DNA from: JBBDWJ01 sp963824095
GTDB lineage: Bacteria > Acidobacteriota > Terriglobia > Bryobacterales > UBA6623
Length of the DNA stretch: 64,000 nt
NCBI GenBank assembly: GCA_963824095.1
Contig: CAWGNS010000008.1
Location: 124,001 to 188,000, forward strand
Reading direction: 5' to 3'
Part shown: positions 47,584-56,695 of the stretch, piece after piece
How the letters are laid out: every line of letters begins with the position of its first letter
Numbering within the stretch: position 1 is the stretch's first letter
Notes under the pieces: model-generated
Seen by the model: the letters and a program-made list of their open reading frames with translations, nothing else
Database searches by the model: none
Told to the model about the DNA's origin: nothing
Translations under genes and position numbers: made by a program

Positions 47584-49923
47584 GTGCCTTCGAAGACCCC
47601 TGCATCCACTCCCTCGCTCCCGCGCAAAACCGCATGGCTCGGGCTCATCGCGCTCCTCGGCCTCTTCTGCCTCGCCTGCGGCAAACCCCTGCCGCCCCAC
47701 TCGGAACTCTATCGCCTCGACGATCACCTGGACTCGGCCTCCGTAGCGGCGCCGAATATTTCCTCCTCCGCCGGCCTCGCCGAGCCGGTGATCTGGAAAT
47801 TCGACACCGGCAAGACCGCTTGGCAGGCGGTTCGCGGCGCCATGGGCTTCCAGGACGGCTTTCTGATTCTCAAAGGCGTCGGGGGCACACCGGTCATCAC
47901 AGCCCCCGAAAAGCCCGCCATCGACCTCAGCCGCTACGACAGCGTCCTGGTCCGCATGGGCGCCGAACGGGGCTCCGAGGTCAAGATCCGCATCGGCGAA
48001 TGGGAGGCCAAGCAGAAACTCGGGCCGCCGAAGGATTTTCAAGTCTATCGATTCAAGCTCGACGCGACGATCCCCAGTTTCAACGAGCCGCTCTCGATCA
48101 TGCCGTCGGACAACCCCAACGATATCGTCGCGATCGAGTACATCGAACTAGAGCCCCGCAAATCGACATTTCCCGGAGCTGTCGGACGCCTGACGGTGGG
48201 TAAGAGGGAAGAATATCGCAGCACGCTTTACGTGCATTCGCCATCCACACTGATCTACGAAGTACCCGTCGGAGACAAATCGGCGCTGCATTTCGGCATG
48301 GGTATCGCCGAAAAGGACAAGCCGGTGCAGTTTGAAATCCGGGCGCAGGCGGATGACAAGCTGCTTTATTCGAAACAAATCGACGATCCGGAATCCTGGG
48401 TCGACGGCGACGTCGACCTCTCCGCATACGCCGGCCAGACGCTGCGACTTGCGCTCAAAACCAATGGCCCCCAAGGCGCCGTCGGGCTGTGGGCGAATCC
48501 GCTGCTCACCAGTACCGCCCCCAAGCGCCGGCCCAACGTACTGGTGTACCTGATCGACACGCTTCGCGCCGACCATACCAGTCTCCACGGCTATGCCAAG
48601 GACACCACGCCATTCCTGAAAAAGCTCGGTTCGCAGGGCATCGTCTTTGACGACACCGTCGTGCAGGCCCCCTGGACGAAGCCCTCCGTGGCGTCGATGA
48701 TGACCTCGCTCTACTCGGTCACGCACGGCATTTTCCGCGAAACCGACACGATTCCCAAAGGTGCCTCGACCCTGGCGGAGCACCTGCGCGCCGCCGGATA
48801 CGTAACGGCGAGCATCGTGGCCAACCCCTTTGCCGGCCGCATGACCGGCCTCGACCGCGGCTTCGACTACGTGGACGAATTCCCCGCCGTGCAGCGCTAC
48901 GAGTCCGAAGAGCAGCGCGCCACCGACTCGGCCGCCGTCAATGCCCTGGCGATGCCCTGGATCGAGCAGCACCGCGACGAGCCTTTCTTTCTCTATGCCC
49001 ACTCGACCGACCCGCACGCGCCCTACCGGCCGCCCGCCGAGTTTGAAGCGAAGTTCGCCGACCCCAAACAAACGGCGGAATTTGATCTTCAATATCACGA
49101 GTTGTGGGGAATTCGCCGCATGGGCGGGGCCGTATTCAGCCGCGAAGAGTGCATTCAAAAAGGCATCGACGCCACGCGTTATATCCAGAATTCCAGCGAG
49201 CGCTACGACGGCGAAATCGCCAATAACGACAAGAATATTGAGCTGCTTGTACAAAAGCTGAAAGAACTCGGCATTCTCGACAACACCATCATCATCGTCG
49301 TTTCCGACCACGGCGAGGAATTCATGGAGCACAACTGGACGGGTCACGGCTTCTCGCTTTACCAGGAACAGACCCACGGCATCTTCCTGATGTGGAATCC
49401 GCAATGGTTTCCCAAGCCGCGGCGCATCGCCGAGCCGGTGCAACTGATCGACATGATGCCGACGATTCTCGATTTGCTGCACATCCCGGTGCAGGGCGTG
49501 GTCCAGGGCCAAAGCCTGGTGCCGCTGGCCATCGGGCAGCCGTTCGAGAGAAAAGCCCCCGTGATGACCTCGCGCATCCCTCAGTTGGCGACCAGCCCTG
49601 CGCCCATCCCCGGGAATCTAACGCGTGCCTACGCCCGGCTCGACCGGCAATGGAAGCTGATCTATCGCGACGAGGCCAAACGCGCCGGCCTGAGTGAGGT
49701 CGAGTTGTACGACCGCAAGGCCGACCCCAAGGACAAAAACAACGTAGCCGCGCAGCACCCCGAAGTCGTCCAGCGCTTCCTACCCGAAATCCAGCAATGG
49801 ATCGATGGCCAAAAACAAGTCAGCCAACTGCTAGGCCCCGGCGGCCAATCCACCATCGATGCCGCATCCATCGAGCGCCTGCGCAGTCTCGGCTACATCG
49901 GAGGAACCCCCAAAACCCCGTAG
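47584..49923 (+). CDS. Sulfatase-superfamily lipoprotein with threonine at the nucleophile position
   Basis: The protein has about 779 residues from GTG 47584; an ATG at 47515 is in frame but lies within repeat sequence. The signal has a lipobox (FCLAC). An N-terminal beta domain of about 300 residues precedes the alkaline-phosphatase-superfamily domain: PNVLVYLIDTLRADHTSLHG (first metal site), APWTKPSVASMMTS with Thr365 where sulfatases have Cys or Ser, YAHSTDPHAPYRPP, and VSDHGEEFMEHN (second metal site). Because Cys/Ser-x-Pro-x-Arg is absent, formylglycine-dependent sulfatase action is unlikely; a threonine nucleophile as in phosphodiesterases of the superfamily is possible. The stop codon TAG is supplied by a family B repeat. 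Confidence 0.88.
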   Translation: MPSKTPASTPSLPRKTAWLGLIALLGLFCLACGKPLPPHSELYRLDDHLDSASVAAPNISSSAGLAEPVIWKFDTGKTAWQAVRGAMGFQDGFLILKGVGGTPVITAPEKPAIDLSRYDSVLVRMGAERGSEVKIRIGEWEAKQKLGPPKDFQVYRFKLDATIPSFNEPLSIMPSDNPNDIVAIEYIELEPRKSTFPGAVGRLTVGKREEYRSTLYVHSPSTLIYEVPVGDKSALHFGMGIAEKDKPVQFEIRAQADDKLLYSKQIDDPESWVDGDVDLSAYAGQTLRLALKTNGPQGAVGLWANPLLTSTAPKRRPNVLVYLIDTLRADHTSLHGYAKDTTPFLKKLGSQGIVFDDTVVQAPWTKPSVASMMTSLYSVTHGIFRETDTIPKGASTLAEHLRAAGYVTASIVANPFAGRMTGLDRGFDYVDEFPAVQRYESEEQRATDSAAVNALAMPWIEQHRDEPFFLYAHSTDPHAPYRPPAEFEAKFADPKQTAEFDLQYHELWGIRRMGGAVFSREECIQKGIDATRYIQNSSERYDGEIANNDKNIELLVQKLKELGILDNTIIIVVSDHGEEFMEHNWTGHGFSLYQEQTHGIFLMWNPQWFPKPRRIAEPVQLIDMMPTILDLLHIPVQGVVQGQSLVPLAIGQPFERKAPVMTSRIPQLATSPAPIPGNLTRAYARLDRQWKLIYRDEAKRAGLSEVELYDRKADPKDKNNVAAQHPEVVQRFLPEIQQWIDGQKQVSQLLGPGGQSTIDAASIERLRSLGYIGGTPKTP

Positions 49924-49954
49924 CGCAGCGCTGGCGTTCCGCCAGACCTGCGGC
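49916..49954. repeat. Dispersed hairpin repeat, family B, overlapping a stop codon
   Basis: CCCCGTAGCGCAGCGCTGG continuing CGTTCCGCCAGACCTGCGG. The TAG at 49921-49923 inside the element is the stop codon of the sulfatase-like gene. Confidence 0.8.
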
Positions 49955-50049
49955 CTTCCAAGGGCCGGACCCCAATCCCAAACAACGCACGCCCACCACC
50001 CAGCACAGCCCGATCGCCCCAACCGCCTGCACTGCCACCGCCAACTCCC

Positions 50050-52051
50050 CTACTTCCCCACCTGCAAAACCAACCGGTGCAAATGCCGCCGGTGACGCTG
50101 AAACGCCTGATACAACTTCTCCCGCCCATACCGGACATCCGGAGTGAAATAGAAACTCAACGACTCGTTGTCGAGCAGTAATTCGACCGAAGTCCCCGCC
50201 GGCGTCTCGGGCGACAACCGGATCAAGCTCGTCCGCGACTGAGACCCGGTCCATTCAGTCTGCTTGGTCTCGCGAAGATCCCCCACCTCGGACAGATAAG
50301 GCGAATCGGAATATACCTTGCAGCGATACCAGGTGTTTTTGTCGAAGGGGTCCATGCCCTGCGCCATCTTGACCCACACCGTCGCCTCTTCGCCGGGTTC
50401 GAGCACGCCGTTGCCGTTGCCCGACCCTTCGGTCACTTCGCGCTCGACCGGCGCGCCGCCGCCCTGGTTGCCCGCCTGCTTGAACACCGCAAACTTCATC
50501 GTGCGGCCGTCGAGCACCTCCACCGCCAGCGGCGCCGGCACCGCTTCGGGAATCACCAGCACTTCCACCGCCTCGTCCGCCTCGTGCCAGCCGTCGAATG
50601 TCAAATGCACGTCGAGCCGGGTCGGCTCGAAATAGCCACGGCCCGCCGTGAAGCGAACCTGCAACTGGCTCGAAACGTCTACGGCCTGTCCCGGCGCGAT
50701 CTCGGGAATCGCCGTGGAACCCCGCACCACCTTCACTGTCGGGTAATCGCTCGAAATCTCGACGCGCACATCCTTCATCGCCTCGCCGCGCGGATTGTAA
50801 ACGCGAATCGGCAGCGAGACATCCTCGTTGGGCGGCACGCGCGGCATGTCTTTGGAGGTGACCGGCAGCAGCACCGGCGGCTCCGCGCCCGTGCCCGGCC
50901 CCGCGAAACTGATCTGGTGGCCCGTGCCATCCACCCGAAACCGCAGGCGCCCTCCGGCGTCGGCCGTCGCCGCGCTCTCGTTCGTCTTGCCCGTCGTCAG
51001 GTTGTAGTCGATGAGCCGGTAGCTCGCGCCGGCTTTGTAAAGCGGCGCGGTCGTAATCTCGATGGCGCGCTCGACCGGCGGGCCGTCGGGCGCCCACTGC
51101 CGCGTCGTCACGCGCAGGCCCTCCTGGCGAACCTGATCGAGGTACGTCAACCCTGGCGCGTCCCCCTCCGACTCGACGTGGTAGCCCCAGACGTCGAACT
51201 TGCGGTAGGCGTTGGCGTGGTCGAACACCACCGGCACGTTGTCGAGATCCGAGCGGTCGAACGCCCGCATGTGAAACGCAAACGTCTCGCCGATCGAAGT
51301 CGCCCAGTGGCGGTGATACTCGTCCTGGCGAAACTCAAAGTCCACATCGAGCGCCCGCGCATAAGCCGCGCGTGTTTCCTCGTGATACTGGCTGATATAG
51401 TCGCCGCTGGCGCGAATCAGCCGCACCATCGTATGCGTGTGGTTGAGAACGTGATCCTTGGGCCGCCACAACACCCGCCGGCCCTTGTCGCCCGTAAAAA
51501 ACTCCGGGCCCCGGGTTGAACGCCGACGCGCTGCCGATGAAATCCGGGTAGCGCGCGCTCAGATACAGGCTCATGAAGCCGCCCATGCTCAACCCCGACG
51601 TTCCGCGGTGGCGCCGGTCGCTCAGCGTGCGGTAGGTACTATCGATATGCGCCACCAACTCGTGGAAATACACCCCGAAATCGTACTTGCCTCCTTCCTC
51701 GCGCACGTCCCACGGCGAGCCGCCGTAAAACCCCGTGTAGTCCTCGGCGACATAGCCGTCCACCGACACCACGATCGCGTCGTGCGTGCGCACGAAATCG
51801 GCGATCTTCGGCACCGTATCCTTGCCCTGGTCGTAGTCCTCCAGGGTGTAGCGGTCGCTATGGCCGTGGAAATAGTAGATCACCGGGTAGCGTTTGGCGT
51901 TCGCGTCGTAATCCGGCGGCAAGAAAATCCGGTAGTGGCGCTCTTGGCCGAAAACCGCCGACGAATGCGTGCGGTCGTAGAACGGCTGCGACCCCTGCAC
52001 CGCTGGAGCCCCAGCCAAAACCAAAACAATCAGAAATAAAATCATCAACAT
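50050..52051 (-). pseudogene. Secreted esterase D-like alpha/beta hydrolase with long C-terminal part, one apparent frameshift
   Basis: ATG 52051 begins a signal peptide (MLMILFLIVLVLAGAPAV). The esterase domain has VIYYFHGHSD, the nucleophile elbow GLSMGG, and DAIVVSVDGY, as in the PF00756 esterase family. Near 51491-51493 the frame shifts by +1 (FYG continues as DKGRRVLWRPKDHVLNHTH), where one C fewer in a CCC run of the plus strand repairs it. The C-terminal half carries Ig-like or CARDB-like stretches (PEEATVWVKMAQGMDPF). Restored length is about 667 residues. Substrate unknown; carbohydrate ester cleavage is plausible from context. Confidence 0.82.
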
Positions 52052-52403
52052 AAAGAAAAAACCAGAAAACTTCACCGGGCCAGAGCGTAGCGCCGCGACG
52101 GCACGCGGGCCTCCGGCCGGCAGTTTCCACCTGCGGCGGACGTTCCCCCCCTCACCAGGCGAATGTGCGCAACCCCTCCCCAACCGGCCGGCCCCTTGGT
52201 CCCTGGGTATATCCTGGAAGGAGAGGTCCACCGCGCCAGTGGAGTCCAGCCATGCCAAGCCATTCCCGGGCGGAACGAATGCAGCCCCAAGAGGGAACTA
52301 GCGCGCGGGGGAAGAGCCTGGCGCAAGATAAAAAAGTGACAAAACGAACCCAATTATCTCTTTTGTTTTCAACAGAGACGTCTTTCGACCCACGCGCGAA
52401 ACT
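52052..52403. other. Intergenic stretch without a supported gene
   Basis: About 350 bp separate two minus-strand genes. A degenerate match to the hairpin families lies near 52105-52120 (GCGGGCCTCCGGCCGGC). Nothing else is supported. Confidence 0.5.
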
Positions 52404-54089
52404 TCACGACTCGTAGACCCAGCGCCCGCCGGCCATCGTCCTCTCGATCTTGATGTCGATGATCGAGAACGGATCGACCTTAGTCGGATCTTTTTCGAGC
52501 ACCACCAGGTCCGCCAGCTTGCCTGCCTCGATCGAGCCCTTGATGTGCTCTTCGTAGGAGGCGTAAGCGCCATGCATCGTGCCCACTTTCAAGGCCTCTT
52601 CGACCGTCACGCGCTGCTTGGGCCCCCACACATTGCCCTTCATATCGGTGCGCGTCACGCTCGACTGCAGCGCCATCATCGGCTCGAACGGCCCCGGCGG
52701 GTAGTCGGAAGCCTGCGTCACCTTGATACCGGCGTCGAGGAAGCTGCGCACGGCGAACATGTGATTGAGCCGCTCGGCGCCGTAGTTGCGCATCTTCTCG
52801 CCATGGTAATAAACGTAGGTCGAAAACGGCGTCGGGATCGCCCCCAGCGCCTTCATCCGCGCGATCAACCCGTCGTTGATCACCGTGCAATGCTCCACGC
52901 GAAAGCGCGGATCGTGCCGCGGCCGCTCGCGGTTCAACCGCTCGTAGACGCGCAGGATGATATCGATCGCGACGTCGCCGTTGGCGTGCGTGCCGATCTG
53001 CCAGTCGGCCGCGTGGGCGCGCCGCGCGTGCTCGTACAACTCTTTCTCGTCGGCGACCAGAATGCCGAAATCATTGGGCCGCCCCACGTAGGGCTCCGAC
53101 AGCCGCGCCGTGCGTTCGGAAATCGAGCCGTCGGCCACCAGCTTGATGGCGCCCACCCGCACCCAATCGTCGCCCAAGCCGGTCTTGACGCCGGCCGCGA
53201 TCATATCGTCGAGGTGCGCGTAAACAATGAAGCAGTAGGCGCGGATCAGCAGTTCGCCGGCGTCGCGCGCGTCCTGGTAGGCCAGCAGTTCGTCGGGGCC
53301 GCCTTCAGCCTCGGTCGCCGAAGTAATCCCGGTACGCGACATCATCTGCGAGATCAACTTCGCCCCGGCGCGATAGTCGTCGCGCGTGTAGGTCGACGGA
53401 ATCTTCTTCGAGAAAGGCAGCACGGCGCGCTCGGCAACCCCGCCGGTCAGCTTGCCGTCGGAGTCGCGGAAATATTGGCCGCCCTCGGGATCTTTCGCCG
53501 TTTCCTCGATGCCGACCGCCTTCAAAGCGGCCGAGTTCACATAGGCCGTATGGCCGCCGCGGTGTTCGATGAACACCGGGTGATCGGTCGTGGCGGCGTC
53601 CAGGTCGTGCCAGGTCAGCTTGCGCCCTTCGCTCGTTTTCGTATCGTCGTATTTGAACCCGACCACCCACTCGCCCGGCGGCGTTTTGGCGGCGCGCTGC
53701 CGGATGGCGTCCTGAATCGCCGTGATCGAGCGCAGGTCGCAATCCACCCAGCGCAGATGCCGGATGCCGGCGTAAACCGGGTGCGTGTGCGCATCAATGA
53801 ACCCCGGCGTGACGGTACGCTCGGCCAGATCGATTTTTTTGGTGCGCGCCGTCGCCAGGCCCAAAACCTCGTCGTCGCTCCCCACCGCCAGAAAACGGCC
53901 GTCGGCGATGGCGACCGCCTCGACCCGCGGCTGCCGCGGGTCAATAGTCAGAATATTGCCGTTGTGCAGGATCAATTGCGGCTCGCTCCGCGCCGCGCTG
54001 AGCAGAGCCGCCCCGCCCGCCAAAGAAAGAAATCCACGCCGCGAAACTCCGCCGCAGCCACTCCGCAAGCGCCGTGCCAATGTGTCCAT
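52404..54089 (-). CDS. Secreted amidohydrolase (YtcJ-like, amidohydrolase 3 family)
   Basis: The protein has 561 residues. ATG 54089 begins a Tat-type signal (VSRRGFLSLAGGAALLS). Family features: LILHNGNILTIDPRQPRVEA, TPGFIDAHTHPVYAG (metal histidines), FIEHRGGHTAYVNSAALKA, IKLVADGSISERTA, TGITSATEAEGGPDE, HANGDVAIDIIL, FRVEHCTVIND, VTQASDYPPGPFEPM and a late GSIEAGKLADLVVLEKDP. It probably hydrolyses an amide or formyl compound in the periplasm; the substrate cannot be named. A TACGAT box 7 nt before the ATG without Shine-Dalgarno suggests a leaderless transcript. The open frame continues far upstream through a shadow of the next gene. Confidence 0.92.
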   Translation of the reverse strand: MDTLARRLRSGCGGVSRRGFLSLAGGAALLSAARSEPQLILHNGNILTIDPRQPRVEAVAIADGRFLAVGSDDEVLGLATARTKKIDLAERTVTPGFIDAHTHPVYAGIRHLRWVDCDLRSITAIQDAIRQRAAKTPPGEWVVGFKYDDTKTSEGRKLTWHDLDAATTDHPVFIEHRGGHTAYVNSAALKAVGIEETAKDPEGGQYFRDSDGKLTGGVAERAVLPFSKKIPSTYTRDDYRAGAKLISQMMSRTGITSATEAEGGPDELLAYQDARDAGELLIRAYCFIVYAHLDDMIAAGVKTGLGDDWVRVGAIKLVADGSISERTARLSEPYVGRPNDFGILVADEKELYEHARRAHAADWQIGTHANGDVAIDIILRVYERLNRERPRHDPRFRVEHCTVINDGLIARMKALGAIPTPFSTYVYYHGEKMRNYGAERLNHMFAVRSFLDAGIKVTQASDYPPGPFEPMMALQSSVTRTDMKGNVWGPKQRVTVEEALKVGTMHGAYASYEEHIKGSIEAGKLADLVVLEKDPTKVDPFSIIDIKIERTMAGGRWVYES

Positions 54090-54128
54090 GCGCGGAATCG
54101 TAACACACCCGCACGCAAGGCCCCAGTG

Positions 54129-54149
54129 GAGCAGGCATCCTGCCTGCTC
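54129..54149. repeat. Dispersed hairpin repeat, family A, with changed stem
   Basis: GAGCAGGCA-TCC-TGCCTGCTC: 9-bp perfect stem with the conserved TCC loop. Compared with GGGCAGGCC/GGCCTGCCC at 8703-8723, two base pairs have changed on both sides. Confidence 0.8.
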
Positions 54150-54175
54150 AGACCTGTCGGCAACCCCACAACTCC

Positions 54176-54281
54176 AGTAGCGCAGGCTGGTGCATTTCCA
54201 GACCTGCGGCTTTTCGTGTCCGTTTCGACGCAGCCCAAAATCCGCAGGTCTGACGAAGCGCCAGCCCTGCGCTACGGGTTG
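54176..54281. repeat. Inverted pair of dispersed hairpin repeats, family B
   Basis: Copy 54176-54211 (plus) and copy 54240-54281 (reverse) face each other in the divergent spacer between the amidohydrolase and TIM-barrel genes, with family A hairpins on either side (54129-54149 and 54315-54335). Confidence 0.8.
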
Positions 54282-54314
54282 TCTCCAGCCACAACAACAA
54301 CGTTCTACTGCTTT

Positions 54315-54335
54315 GGGCAGGCCGGAGGCCTGCCC
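54315..54335. repeat. Dispersed hairpin repeat, family A, reverse orientation
   Basis: GGGCAGGCC-GGA-GGCCTGCCC, the reverse complement of the copy at 8703-8723. Confidence 0.8.
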
Positions 54336-54359
54336 CACTTCTGTTACGATGGGGACCTC

Positions 54360-55454
54360 ATGACACGCCGTCGCTTTCTGTTTGCGAGCCTTGCCTCCGC
54401 GGCTGCCGCTACAGCGGCTGCGTCTTCCGCCGCGCCGGCCAGCCAGGCCATGCCGCTTGGCTACAACACCTACTGCCTGCGGTCCTGGAAATGGCACGAC
54501 GACCGCCTGCTGCAGTTCGCCGCCGACCAAAAGCTCGATGCGATCTTCCTGCAGGACACAGTCGACCCCGGCGTCATGGATCCCAAGCATTGGGCCGAGG
54601 TCGCCGCGCGCACCACCGAACTGGGGCTGCATCTGGAAACCGGCGGCGGCGCCATCCTGCCGCGAACCCCCGACGAGTTCAACGCCAAAGTCGAGGGCCT
54701 GCGCGCCCAGATCGTTCGCGCCAAGGCGCTGGGCTCGCCGTTGGTGCGCTGCCTGTTCGCCGGCATGCGCTCCCAACTGCCTCCCGGCCCCATCGAGCAG
54801 CACATCGACACCATGGTGCGGCTGGTGAAGACCGTACGCCCGCAACTGCTCGACGCGGGCCTGAAACTGGCCTACGAGGTCCACAAGGACCTGCAGTCCT
54901 GGGAGTTCAAGATGTTTCTCGACGAAGTCGGCGGCGACGTCGTCGGCATCTACCTCGACACGGGCAACCCGGTGTTCGTCCTCGAGCACCCGCTCACCAC
55001 CATCGAAACCCTGGGGCCCTACGCGCTCACCCTGCATCTGCGCGATTCGGTGGTCTACGAGCACCCCCGCGGCGTGGCCGTGCACTGGGTCCCGCTCGGC
55101 GAGGGCACCGTTGACTTCCACCAGATCATGGACCGCGCGCGCCGCCTGTGCCCCAACGTCTATGTCTACGTGAAGCCGATCACGGGACGCCCGGCCCAGG
55201 TCATCCCTTATCTCGAACAGGACTTCTGGAAGGCCTACCCCGAGGCCCGCTCGAAAGACCTCGCCCGCTTCCTCTCCCTGGCCAAGCGCGGCGTGCCCTA
55301 TGACAAGCCGGTGGTCAATGAAGACCTGCTGGGGCGCAAGCTGCCCGACTATCTGATCCCGGCGATCCAGCATCAGCAGCTCGACCACATGGAGCGCAGC
55401 CTGGCCTACGCCAAGGACTCCCTCGACCTGGGACGCCGCTGGCGGGAAGGCTAG
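54360..55454 (+). CDS. Secreted TIM-barrel sugar phosphate isomerase/epimerase-like protein, second copy
   Basis: The protein has 364 residues and a Tat-like signal (MTRRRFLFASLASAAAATAA). Barrel features: GYNTYCLRSWKWHDDRLLQF, GLHLETGGGAI, LKLAYEVHKDLQSWEF (probable metal ligands), GIYLDTGNPVFVLEHP and LTLHLRDSVVYEHPRG. It belongs to the xylose isomerase-like family but is only distantly related to the protein at 38337-39278. TACGAT lies 9 nt before the ATG without Shine-Dalgarno. It is divergent from the amidohydrolase. The substrate is unknown. Confidence 0.88.
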   Translation: MTRRRFLFASLASAAAATAAASSAAPASQAMPLGYNTYCLRSWKWHDDRLLQFAADQKLDAIFLQDTVDPGVMDPKHWAEVAARTTELGLHLETGGGAILPRTPDEFNAKVEGLRAQIVRAKALGSPLVRCLFAGMRSQLPPGPIEQHIDTMVRLVKTVRPQLLDAGLKLAYEVHKDLQSWEFKMFLDEVGGDVVGIYLDTGNPVFVLEHPLTTIETLGPYALTLHLRDSVVYEHPRGVAVHWVPLGEGTVDFHQIMDRARRLCPNVYVYVKPITGRPAQVIPYLEQDFWKAYPEARSKDLARFLSLAKRGVPYDKPVVNEDLLGRKLPDYLIPAIQHQQLDHMERSLAYAKDSLDLGRRWREG

Positions 55455-55785
55455 ACCGGCCATAACACTACAGGCCGGCCCGTAGCGCAGGACTGGCGCT
55501 TCCCCCAAACCTGTGGCTTGCCTACCGTTCAGCGCGCCCAAAGCCAGGGGTTGGCCCCCCCGCCCCGCGCGAGGGCGCGAGTTCCCAAAATCCGGTCCAA
55601 CACGCCGCTCTGTTGCCATTCTGTTGCCCCAATTTTCCAACCCGGTAACGAATCCCGCAAACTCACTCGGCGCGAACCGCGACTGACGCATTTCTCCACT
55701 CCCGGCGGTTTTGGGCAAAGTATTTTCCGCGAGCCCTCTCCTTTCATTCCATCGTGCTTCAACAGCGCAATCCCAACCACCGATT
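55455..55785. other. Intergenic stretch with one family B repeat
   Basis: A diverged family B repeat lies at 55479-55516, 24 bp after the TIM-barrel stop. The rest has short open frames without start signals and no recognisable feature. Confidence 0.5.
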
Positions 55786-55827
55786 GGGCATATGCCCTTG
55801 CGTGTTGCGGTTCCGTTTCTATATACT
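55786..55827 (+). promoter_or_regulatory. Candidate promoter with an adjoining 12-bp palindrome
   Basis: TTGCGT (55798-55803) and TATACT (55822-55827) are 18 bp apart. Immediately upstream lies the perfect palindrome GGGCATATGCCC (55786-55797), a possible operator. The next supported gene starts at 56098, so the leader would be about 260 nt. Confidence 0.4.
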
Positions 55828-56097
55828 CCCTCCTTACCTTGTGGATTGGTGGCTGATGTTTGGGTCGGTCTCCACCAACGGCGAGTTGGCCATGGCCGGC
55901 TCCGCGAGGCGATCCCCGGCGCGGCGATAAACATCAAATGACCTGTTTCGTATGGCTTAACCCAAGGCCGGCTTTGGCGGGCCGGCGCTCTGCCTCGTAT
56001 GGCATGGCAATTGCTGTTGATTTACTGCAACTCCACTCGCGCGGGGCGGAGTCTGTGGTGTCCCGAGGGGCGGCACCATCGTTGGGAGGGGCTCAAC

Positions 56098-56355
56098 GTG
56101 ACCGATATTAAGGACCGCCTGGAACGCGGCGCTTTGGCTCTCGCAGTCATCGACCTTCGCCGCCGACAATCGCAGGATCCAACCGTAGGCGCCGCGGCGG
56201 AGCGCTTTATCGTGGAGCGCGAGCTGAGGGAACTGGCCGCCGAGGCGGTGGTCGCAGTGGGTGGACCCGCCGGACCGACTACCGCGGTTCGGGCGCCCAA
56301 GCGCCGCCTGGCGCTGGCCACGGCGGGGCGCTGGTTCCGCAAATCCCAACCGTAA
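56098..56355 (+). CDS. Small protein of unknown function, 85 residues
   Basis: GTG 56098 is preceded by GGGAGGGG 6 nt upstream, one of the best ribosome binding sites in the window, which is the main support for the gene. The protein starts VTDIKDRLERGALALAVIDL, has an amphipathic helix rich in charged residues (AAERFIVERELRELAAEAVV) and a basic tail (APKRRLALATAGRWFRKSQP). There is no signal peptide or membrane helix. The family is not recognised. The basic C-terminus could bind nucleic acid or membrane, but that is a guess. It is preceded by a palindromic promoter region and followed by 340 bp without a supported gene. Confidence 0.6.
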   Translation: MTDIKDRLERGALALAVIDLRRRQSQDPTVGAAAERFIVERELRELAAEAVVAVGGPAGPTTAVRAPKRRLALATAGRWFRKSQP

Positions 56356-56552
56356 ATCGTTCGTGACATTGGCAGTGCCGGGGTTCTACCTTGGGCTGCG
56401 TGTGGCGAGGCCGGGCGACGTCGACTGGATGTCAACGCGGCCTGCCCGAGGCCCGCGTCACCTCGGGCGCCAAACCGCTCGCCTAGCGGTGTCTTCCACC
56501 CAATCGATCCTCTTTCGGCCCACTCAGGGGACATTCCCGAATCGCAGAGCGC

Positions 56553-56558
56553 TATAAT
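56553..56558 (+). promoter_or_regulatory. Candidate -10 box upstream of the secreted hydrolase
   Basis: A perfect TATAAT lies 137 nt before ATG 56696 in a gap of about 340 bp without other features. No convincing -35 box is present. Confidence 0.4.
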
Positions 56559-56695
56559 ACTGCGGCTCGTAAATGCCGCGCCTCGGCGGTGGATTGCCGG
56601 CGCTCCGGTGCCGGATTCCCAGGAAGCGGCCGCCGGGTAGCATGCCGGACGCCCTGTTCGCTCCACTCCGGCAGCGAGCCTTCGAGAAGGAGTCC

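Noticed and set aside
52545..55454. A 969-codon open frame on the plus strand
   Set aside because: It starts as antisense of the amidohydrolase; only the part from 54360, with a signal sequence, is a real gene.
52404..55937. A 1177-codon open frame on the minus strand
   Set aside because: Only its last 561 codons (from 54089) match an amidohydrolase. The upstream part is the antisense of the TIM-barrel gene and has no family features.
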